A DNA stretch of 26,537 bases, from the NCBI GenBank assembly GCA_003427395.1, contig BFEA01000368.1, positions 696,964-723,500 on the forward strand, in the 5' to 3' direction. A program made the translations under genes and the position numbers. Shown one piece after another: positions 19,077-26,537 of this stretch. The number at the start of each line of letters is the position of its first letter. Position 1 is the stretch's first letter. This stretch comes from Chara braunii (taxonomy: Eukaryota > Streptophyta > Charophyceae > Charales > Characeae). The notes under the pieces are model-generated. The model made no database searches. It was given only the letters and a program-made list of their open reading frames with translations, and was not told the origin of the DNA.

Positions 19077-19817
19077 AAGCAAGCAGACCAGTATTACCCG
19101 ATGTGGTAAGAGCATCATCGAGTAGTACCAGAGTCCGCCGGCTCCATTCTATTGGTGGGGAGCATCACGTGCCGGGAATTGGTTTCGGCGTCCCAAAATA
19201 CAAGGATGAGAAAATGAGAGAAGGGGGAGGGGGTATCAACACAGCCCTAGGGTGGTGTCGTATGCGACAGGGTTTGGCAAGGGACACATTTCAGACTGTC
19301 CTTGCTCCGGGGATTCCTTCTGCCGGGAGACGTCAACACTTAGTCACAGAAGGAACCACTAGGGATCCGATGGCCTGCGATATCCAAAGCCAAGCCCCTC
19401 ACTCCCCCAGGAAGATAGTGGAAATGGAACATGGACCAAATTGTTCGATCAGTTCAGATCTATCGACTATCTATTTCCAAGTCTAGGCTATGTTCACACA
19501 GTGTTCGAGTGTACAAACCAGTACAAATCCTGTCCCTGTTTTGATCAACAGCAGTGCTTTTACTCCAATTGTTGGGTCAGTAGCTATTGATGCAGGACTC
19601 CAAAGAAATCACACCTCCAAATGATCACCTATAATATAGAAGTTACCTATATGCATGCTCTACGCAGGGCGCAACCTATACCTGTATGCGTATTCTACAT
19701 AGGGCGCAACCTATATAAGGGGCCAAGATGATCATAAAGCCGAGGCTCATGCAGCAGCTATGAGAGGCATCTGTCTAACCTAGAAGAGGTTAAGGGTCGA
19801 CTTTAAGGGAGGGCATG
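19077..19817 (-). other. Possible LINE 3' untranslated region
   Basis: Lies between the ORF2 stop and the poly(T) run. No coding frame I can recognise, though a 127-codon plus-strand frame (19103-19486) exists. Includes a 36-bp tandem duplication near 19645-19715. The left border of the LINE could equally lie anywhere inside this stretch. Confidence 0.3.
19645..19715 (+). repeat. Tandem duplication of a 35-36 bp unit
   Basis: Two units, 19645-19679 and 19680-19715, share the pattern CCT(A/G)TATGC(A/G)T, CTCTAC or TTCTAC, then AGGGCGCAACCTATA. Both end in the same GGGCGCAACCTATA block. Confidence 0.85.
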
Positions 19818-21399
19818 TCAAATGTTGAGCGTCCAACTCCAGTTGCCTAGCTGATCGTGGATAATGAGTAATTTCGAATATGGCAACCAGGTCTGTCTGA
19901 TGAAGGGCCATGACATGGGCGACTTTCTCCTGATGTCCACAGTGACGGCTGGTCGAAGGTTCGCCAACACGAGCGACCGGAGCGCCGTGAAGGTAGGGGA
20001 CCTCTGCTGAAATAAAAGCGCCGTGCGGAGGGCCCAGACCGCTTCCAAGAAGGCCGCTCGAATGATGTCTATCGCGTATGCTCTGCAGTTGGGGACCAAG
20101 TAGGGCGGGAGGTCGGGGCCGATCAACAAGCAGTCTTCCCAGATGGAGGGGGTCATACTGTGAGCATCCCCCCTAATTTCTTGCCTCCACCACGTCCAAA
20201 ATTGCTGTTGAGGGGGGCAGTGCATCCAAATGTGGGTAATGCCTCAGGGGCGCTCCCACAATGTGGGCATGCAATATCGAAAAATTCAGATCGATTGGCG
20301 AGCCACTGCCATGTGGGAAGAGCCAGATGAGCATTGAGCCATAGGAAACCAGCATGCTTTTGGTTGGGCAGAGCTTGGAGGCGGATATTCATGGCTTTCC
20401 ATGAACGGGTGGTCCACCCTTTCGCAAGGTCTCCCATCAACCATCCTCGCTTAGCCCAACGATACTTGAGCTCTCGTTCTGCGCGGTAAGGAGTCAACAG
20501 GGACCGATAAATAATTTTAGTGTGCACTTGATGGAGCGAAAGTGGGCGTTTTTGCAGTCCCTGCCGCTTCCAGGTCCACATCGCAGGATCGAATGACACT
20601 AGTGAGGGCCGGAGTTCCGGCTTGCATAAGCGATATGCTCCAGGGGTGCCTTTTTTCTTTCCAGCAAGAACCGTGATGGGGCGCACTAAGTCCGCAGGTA
20701 ACCCGCCATCCCGGGAGCTGACCCGCTTGAGGGGATTCCCAATCAGTCCATTAGTCGGGGCGTTCTCCCAGGCCTCCACCTGGAGCCATGAGTTGTTGAG
20801 CAGGCCAGGAATCTGAAAGACCAGGCAGCCTGGATCTTTATCACTCTTAACTACCCACTCGTGGAAGTACTTAGTGAAGTTGGTGTTGGTTCTGAGGGCA
20901 AGGATCCAGTCATCTGGAATAGCCTGCCGGATGGCGTGAAGGCGTTCTCGTTTCGCAGTTTGGTCGTCCAATTGTCTAAGAATACACGTGTCTTCCTTCC
21001 AACCCTTGGCCGTCTGATCCCAAAGGTCTGCAACTTTGAGTACTCCCGTGCGAAGCCAAGCTTTGCCAAAAGCTCCTTTGGTGTTCGCCCAGAGGAAAGG
21101 TTTTCCACTACAGTAACGAATGAGGGGATTGCCAAACAAAGGCTGTTGTAGGATCTGCTCCGTCGACGCAGGTGGCTGGAGCTGTAGGGGAGCCAATGCT
21201 TGCCATTTCGCGAGGACCGGGGTCCAAAGAGCACCACGCTTGAGGTTCATGAGCAGCGCAGGGTGGAGGAGGGCCGTCTGGACGTCCACCGGGCGAAGCC
21301 TGAGGGCCTCGGCCATCGTTTGGAGAGTCAAGACCTTCCAAGGGGCATTATCGTCCTCAAGAAGCAGCCACACAATTGTACGTAGATGGAGTGCCTGGA
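19818..21399 (-). pseudogene. LINE ORF2 C-terminus with zf-RVT-type zinc-binding motif
   Basis: A 400-codon open stretch (21373-20153) continues ORF2 in a third frame; it begins within the gap left by a frame change near 21400-21435. The zinc-binding motif is CPHCGSAPEAL at about 20260, followed after another shift near 20245 by HIWMHCP, giving C-x2-C ... H-x3-C (zf-RVT type), the domain seen at the end of many plant LINE RTs. The final 130 codons (FWTWWRQEI onwards) end at TGA 19818. This region is thought to bind element RNA or DNA in plant LINEs. Confidence 0.85.
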
Positions 21400-22657
21400 T
21401 TTGTGTGGCGGAGTCAAGACCCGTGGTTGGATGAGCTTGCGCCAGGAAACCTTGTGAATAGTGTGGGCGGCAACCGGGTCGTTCTTCCAGATAAACTTAC
21501 ATATAGCCGTTCTATAATCCCGGCGAGGGACGAGGTCAGGAGTGGAGACAACTCCAACATACCATAGCATCGATGAAGCAGCAGTGTTCGCAAGAAGCGC
21601 TCGCCCGAAAACGCCCTTACTAAGGGTTTTACCGCAGAGGATTATCCGTCTAATTGCCTTTGTCATCAGGCCTCCCATTTGGGTGCCTTCCGTGAGGGCG
21701 TCCGACATAATAATGCCGAGGTATGTACCCGCATACCCTCAAAGAGGGGGCCCGCACTCATGTCGGGGAACAGTGCCACAGATTTGTGCCAATTTAGTCT
21801 TGCTCTTGCATACCGTCCGAAAGCGGCAATGCGTGTCCTGAGGGCTTGGACGCTCTTGCGCTCAAGAGCAGTAATGGCACCAGTGTCATCAGCGAACGCC
21901 GAGCTTTTGAGTTGTTTGCCTTGTGGGTGTCGCAGTCCGATCATCGAGTCATCCACTCTGAATATATTGTGAAGATGTTCAATGTACAATGTGTACAGAG
22001 CAGGGGACAAGGGACATCCTTGGCGCACCGACCGTGTGACCTTGATTGGCTTAGAAAGGAAGCCGTTGATAAGGAGCCAAGACTGCGCACTTGCTAGCAG
22101 CACACGGAATGTAGTCAAGAATCTCGGACCAATACCTTGCTGTCTCATGCCTTCCAATGGAAAGGGTCATGCGACCCTGTCGTATGCTTTCTTAAAATCA
22201 AGAAGGACAAAGGCGACAGGCGGGTCTTGCCGGGGAGCATGCCATAGGACTTGTCTTGCAAGCAAGACACTTGTGTGTATACGCCTGCCAGGAATTAAGC
22301 CTGTCTTGGTGCCGTCGATCAGCGCAGGGAGCCGGGTCATGAGGCGATTTACAAGGACCTTGGCGAGGAGCTTATACGGGGCGGAGAGCAGTGATATAGG
22401 CCGTCAGTTCTGGATGTCCTTGGGAGGCCCCTTCTTGTAAACCAGGATGATAGTGGTGAGGCCGAAGTCTTTAGGTAGCTCCTGGGCATGTTCCCAAACT
22501 GAGTTGAAGCCTTCTAGCAGGTACGACATGAGAATGTGCACATATGTTTTAAGGTGTTCCACAGGCATCCCATCAGGTCCAGGGGCTTTTCCTGAAGGCG
22601 TGTCGGTCAACGCTTGCAGAATTTCCTGTTGGGTGATTGGCCGTTCCAGGTCTTGTC
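21400..22657 (-). pseudogene. LINE ORF2 reverse transcriptase domain
   Basis: After a likely one-base shift near 22645-22655, RT blocks follow in order: SGKAPGPDGMPVEHLK, ILVYKKGPPKDIQN, RPISLLSAPYKLLAKVL, FVLLDFKKAYDRV (first catalytic Asp), VRQGCPLSPALYTLYIEHL, and SSAFADDTGAI (F-x-D-D catalytic pair), then a domain carrying RARLNWHKSVAL. TGA codons at 22404 and 22167 fall exactly where related LINEs have Trp (IQN-W-RPIS and RVA-W-PF), each explained by TGG to TGA. Another frame change lies near 21725, after which GIIMSDALTEGTQMGG continues. Catalytic residues are intact, so inactivity comes from the breaks. Confidence 0.93.
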
Positions 22658-24034
22658 TGCATCTACCTTGATAGCTATTTTCGTCCAGACATCATTCTCG
22701 ACGTGGTGCGTGATGTCCTCTTGTGGCCCACTTTGCTCCTCGGAAAGAAGGTAAGAGTAGTAATCTTGAGCATAGTCCAAGATTGCACGGGTAGATTTTG
22801 CAACGGGCCGCTGGTGGTCGAATGGTGGGTCTAAGGCAAGCATAATAGAGGCGGGGCGTTTCAAGCACAGTCGTCTGAAGAAGGACTTGGACATACGCTC
22901 TGCCGCTATGATCCATTAAGATTTATTGCGAAGTCCCCAGAGTTCTGCATCGTTAATGTGCCAATCGTCCCACTCAGCTTTCAAAGCGGCCCATTCCATC
23001 CACCATTCCTCTTCCTCTTCTTCCGTGGCAGGGCCGTCGCCAAGATCCATGGCTCGCTTGATGAAGGTTTCCGCAGTGGCTCTACGTGCATGCTTTGAGG
23101 CTCATACAGTTCTTTTGAGTAACCTACTAAGGGCAACTGTTCCTTCTGTCAGCCACTGAAGGGCAGACTGCTGCGGGTGTCTGAGGCGTGACCAATACTG
23201 CCAGTGCTATTTTGCAATGCCGTGGTATCGTTCGTCTGTGAACACCCACCCGGGGACCGTGGATGGCGGGGGCCTGGTTTCTAATTTCGAAGGAAGCGCC
23301 AGTGCGACAACAATCATCTTATGGTCAGATCGCGCCACCGGGACAATGGTAAAGTTCAGCAAGCAATGCAGNGCGGCCTGTGACATCCAGGCCATATCTA
23401 TTCTACTCTGTCGCTTAAGTGCCGAGACCACCCATGTAATCTCTTTCTCGTGCGGCCAAAGCGTCCGGAACACATCCTCTAGCCCCATATCAGTCAGTGC
23501 AGTCATCATGGCTCTAGAGTCAGGAGAGTAGGGTTGGCGGGGTTGCTGCCGCAGAACCGGGTCTGCCGAGGTATTATAATCTACAATAATGATAAGCTTG
23601 TCGACCTCGGGGACATTGACGGACAGGCCTTTCAAAAACTGGCACTTGTCTTGTAACTGCGTTGGACTATACACCGTGGCCACAAGGATACGTTCGACAA
23701 CTATTTCTATATACACCCATGCCCAGCGGTCCACAGTATCTGCAAATAATTCCAATACCTCTCCTTTGAAGTACTTTGTGCACATAACAGCCACCCCTCC
23801 TGACGTGCCAACTGATGGCGCCCAAAGCTGGAATGTTGCCTGAGCCAGGGGGAAGACCCCTTCAGTCAACCTACTTTCCCCTAGTTTGGTTTCCTTGAGA
23901 CACAAAATTTGAATTCGGTCTCTCTCAACCAGGCCTTTGATTTCCTTCCATTTTGCACAGAAGGATGAGGGGCCCAAACCTCTGACATTGAGGGATGCCA
24001 CCTTAAGTTCTAATGAAGGCTGCATGGATGGCAA
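22658..24034 (-). pseudogene. LINE ORF2 N-terminus: APE-type endonuclease plus linker
   Basis: The endonuclease would nick target DNA to prime reverse transcription. It starts at an ATG at 24034 (MPSMQPS), followed at once by LKVASLNVRGLG with the conserved Asn. Further family residues are Glu in LCLKETKLGE, Asp/Asn in VDYNTSAD (families usually read GD(F/Y)N, so the Gly is Val here), Asp in RIDMAWM, and Ser-Asp-His in ARSDHKMI. TAG at 23207 ends the first open stretch, but the same frame continues through a Trp/Glu-rich linker (EEEEEWWMEWAALKAEWDDW) with further stops at 23102 (TGA) and 22916 (TAA) to about 22650. One residue is unreadable because of the N. Confidence 0.92.
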
Positions 24035-24912
24035 CAGTTACCAAAGTGACTCTATAAAAGGAAAAGAGGGAAGGGAGGGATGACAAGAAAGGTAAATATT
24101 TACAGGTGGTCTCAATAGATATTTACAGATGGTTACAGACAATCGTGTGCGTGGCAATTTTGTTGTCTTATCGATACCACATGATGACAACAAAAAGTAC
24201 AGGTAGTGTATTACGCAAGCAATTCCACATTTCAGAGCAATCAATCTCTACAGTGTGGTACTATTAGCGACCTACACATTTGTCATGGATTATGATTTGT
24301 ATCAGAATGTGAAAAGGAAGGGCACTCTCTACAGTGTTCCATTGATAACTATCTAATCATTTGTCGTTGACTCGATATCACCTCAGGCAAACTCCGAGAC
24401 CTCTTATGTTTAGGTGAAAGTCGAAGATCTGCTTACTAGTTACAGTCGATCGTGTCCCTTGCAATATATGTCGCAAACTTAAGAGCAACTACAAATAGGC
24501 AACGATCGCCACACAACTGTCAAAACCACTCTCGACGGTCGGCGACTAGCAACACAGAGCTATCACTCACTACTAAGACTAGTAAACAACAACACAGTTC
24601 ACAACAGAGAGATGGTATTTACACCGGTCTATTCAAGGCGATTGTTTCGTGGAACTAATGTGGTCAATATGCTTTACACTGGGCTATCGTCGCCAAATCA
24701 AGATGCGATTGATCAACACACAACTATCAAAACCAATCTCTATGGGTCGACGACTAGCAACACACAACTATCTCTTACTACTAAGGTTAGTAAGCGAGAA
24801 CACGATTCACAGCGAAGAGATGGTATCTACACTGTCTATTGTTATGAAGAGCAGTGCTATATGTATACAGAAGCAAGAAGTACTGCAAGGTTTCTGTTCA
24901 CCTATCGCCTAG
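24035..24912 (-). other. ORF1-ORF2 spacer with internal duplications
   Basis: Non-coding. Contains a 115-bp direct repeat (24510-24624 and 24717-24832, offset about 207, roughly 80% identical by eye; both start CACACAACT and contain GCGACTAGCAACACA- or ACGACTAGCAACACA-type blocks and AGAGATGGTAT). A smaller pair starting CTCTACAGTGT lies at 24246 and 24327. An inter-ORF spacer this long is unusual for plant LINEs. Confidence 0.7.
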
Positions 24913-26397
24913 CTAAAGGTTTCTAGACTTGCGGCGTGGTCGCTGGGCCGGAGTGTTGGCATGGTGGAGAATGGCAGGAATTGGCAGAGTCTGCCTACCT
25001 GTTTGTCGAGGTCCCCGCAGCCAGAGTTCCGGGTCCGTGATAAACGATGAGTGAGTGAATCTCTTGTTTTCCGGTAAGCGCTTATTTAACAGTGCTAATA
25101 CAGCAGTTGTCTCGTCATGAGCGGTGGTTATTTCCTCCGGATCCGGCAAGTCAAGGATCAATGGTTCAAGGTCAGACCACTAGAAGTGGGTATCCTCCAC
25201 CTGCGTAGTGTGTGCCTGCGACTCTGCTCTGAGCATGAAGCAATATGTTCCGATGCTCTCTTCAACGTCTGACTTCAGCAACAGTCTGATTGCAGAGACG
25301 CCTCTAACAGGAAGCACCTCATAGTCCGCACCCAACCACTTTTCCGCTATTGTGATCGCCTTCTGTATAGACGGATGGCCTGTAAACTTGACAAAGGGAA
25401 TGATCGTAGGCCGTTCGTCAGACTAAGATTGACGAAGCAGGATTTGCAACTTGGCATCCCACAAACGGTAGATGAGGGGGACGATACGGAGACGACCTTG
25501 TGCACGCAGGTCGTTGAACTCACCGTCGAGGAGGAGCATTCATCGTACGTGGATGCCATTGAAGACCGCAGTCTCCTCCTCTCGGTGAATAGGTCCCGGA
25601 TTCTCCTCCTCCTCTTCTATGCTCTTATATTCCATCAGCTCAATGTCATCTATACGTACTTGATCTACAACCATCGATGGACTAGGGAGGTTCGGATGGG
25701 GGGGGAGTTCAGGGATCGAAGGGAGGGAAAAGGAGGCAGAGCTACTGAGAACCAAGGGGTTAGTCCATGCCGTGCCGGGCACGCCGACTGCTGCATCAGA
25801 GGTGCCCAGGGCGGGCCGGGTAGGAGAGGGCAGGATAGATGGATGTTCTTGAATGTCTTTCTTAGTCAAGGATTTCTGTCGCTTGCCATGCTCCATTTTT
25901 GACGCGCTCATTTCCTGGCTGGAGGCAGTCCCAAACATCGTTCTCGTCTTCTTTCTATGTCTGCCTCTCTTCCGACCTGCCGGCGAGTGCTGGAGCTGTC
26001 CCATAGTATCGTCCCATAGCGCCTCAATTTCCTCCTTAGCATCCTGCTTGATTCTATCTGGAGGCTGGAGCTTGCTAGGTGTTGGCCGCGGAGATTGTGT
26101 TGACTGAAGGTTCCGCCGCACCTGGTCAGGGAGTCCGTCGAGGGTCGTGAATTGAGGGGGCTGTGTAGTGGGTCCCTCGCATGTGGCCCCTTGAGGGAGC
26201 CGAATGTCTTTCACTACTCCGAAGGAGTTATCGATTTCTCGCTTGCCGGGAGCTTCCTCATCAGGAGGTCGATGCATATGAGCTTGTGCTGGAGATATAT
26301 CTTTGGACCCCTGGTTGCTCGGTCCGGACTTGGCCCCTGCTGGGTCCGCGGTGGTTTCAGTGCACTCGTGGAGCCATCCTCCCCTTGCATCTGTCAC
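24913..26397 (-). pseudogene. LINE ORF1 (nucleic-acid-binding protein), broken by three stops
   Basis: One frame stays open to protein-like sequence from about 26493 down to a terminal TAG at 24913, interrupted only by TGA 25540, TAG 25423 and TAG 25180. The first in-frame ATG is at 26277; a longer product from further upstream is possible but has no ATG. The N-half is rich in Pro, Gln and Ser and has a basic patch, GRKRGRHRKKTR, that could bind RNA or serve as a nuclear signal. An acidic Glu run (SIEEEEENP) follows. The C-half (IIPFVKFTGHPSIQKAI through DLPDPEEITTAHDET) is compact and globular, in the place where other LINEs carry an RRM or DUF4283-like domain, but I cannot match it to either. 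It ends in a basic tail (RPRRKSRNL). Confidence 0.75.
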
Positions 26398-26481
26398 TGT
26401 CTTGATCTGTTCGCCCCTTTGTACTGTGTAGTGGGTCCCTCGCGGGTTGCCCCTTGAGGGAGCCGAATGTCTTTCACTGCT
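26161..26481. repeat. 58-bp direct repeat, offset 263 bp, at the 5' end of ORF1
   Basis: 26161-26218 and 26424-26481 share CTGTGTAGTGGGTCCCTCGC and, after a 5-base variable block, GCCCCTTGAGGGAGCC and AATGTCTTTCACT. The offset is not a multiple of three, so only the inner copy is read in the ORF1 frame (VKDIRLPQGAT). This looks like a partial duplication of the ORF1 start or a second truncated copy. Confidence 0.9.
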
Positions 26482-26490
26482 CTCTCGCGG

Positions 26491-26494
<4 letters not shown>

Positions 26495-26537
<43 letters not shown>
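26495..26537. repeat. (CA)n microsatellite to the window end
   Basis: Uninterrupted CA units reach the last base. The assembly may break here because of the repeat. Confidence 0.95.

Larger units (their letters stand above)
19818..26494 (-). mobile_element. LINE (non-LTR retrotransposon), decayed, two ORFs
   Basis: Minus-strand order is ORF1, spacer, then ORF2 with N-terminal AP endonuclease, RT and a zinc-binding C-terminus. This is the architecture of plant L1-like LINEs. ORF2 extends about 4.2 kb (about 1,400 codons), the usual size. Both ORFs carry several stops, and ORF2 has at least four frame changes. No target-site duplication was identified, and the 5' end beyond ORF1 meets a partial 58-bp duplication and a (CA)n run, so the true 5' limit is unknown. 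One ambiguous base (N at 23372) lies in the endonuclease. Confidence 0.93.

Noticed and set aside
19795-19835. Polypurine tract and LTR start (AAGGGAGGGCATGTCAAATG) of a plus-strand LTR element
   Set aside because: The minus-strand LINE ORF2 reads as protein up to TGA 19818-19820, within this motif, and no matching LTR copy or integrase lies upstream.
23372-23372. Ambiguous base N inside the endonuclease
   Set aside because: A base-calling or assembly ambiguity, not biology. It affects one residue only.

Overview
The window is eukaryotic nuclear DNA, almost certainly from the green-plant lineage. I see no intact host gene, no prokaryotic operon, no rRNA and no complete tRNA. The plant assignment rests on a Ty3/gypsy pol of plant type, a LINE whose C-terminus carries the zinc-binding domain common in plant LINEs (zf-RVT type), a cluster of plant-type AAACCCTA telo-box motifs, and many (GA)n, (TA)n and A/T-rich simple repeats. 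A charophyte alga such as Chara fits my impression of the repeat style, but the sequence alone does not settle the species.

Left end (1-6100): a decayed Ty3/gypsy element on the minus strand. Reading from high to low coordinates it holds gag with a CCHC knuckle, protease, reverse transcriptase, RNase H and integrase. The pol frame stays open to homology through many single stop codons and one clear frameshift. The protease and RNase H active sites have also lost acidic residues. At the window edge the integrase C-terminus is replaced by a cluster of GCGTTCA palindromes, which look like the end of another mobile element. No LTR pair is visible.

Middle (6100-19800): about 13.7 kb without a recognisable gene. 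It holds telo-box motifs, A-rich simple repeats, an extremely C-poor G-run tract, a dense run of short perfect hairpins (7113-8141), tRNA-like fragments, several duplications, three old tandem-repeat arrays (10580-12420), GA and TA microsatellites, and A/T-rich stretches. A second copy of the 'C-poor tract followed by two hairpins' arrangement lies at 18605-18786.

Right end (19818-26494): a decayed non-LTR retrotransposon (LINE) on the minus strand. ORF1 (basic, low-complexity N-half plus a compact C-half) is followed by a repeat-bearing spacer of about 880 bp and then by ORF2 (AP endonuclease, reverse transcriptase, zinc-finger C-terminus). ORF2 is broken by stops and at least four frameshifts. 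The window ends in a (CA)n run.

Across both retroelements most premature stops can be read as one C-to-T or G-to-A change from a Gln, Arg or Trp codon. That is the pattern expected from long-term cytosine methylation and deamination.
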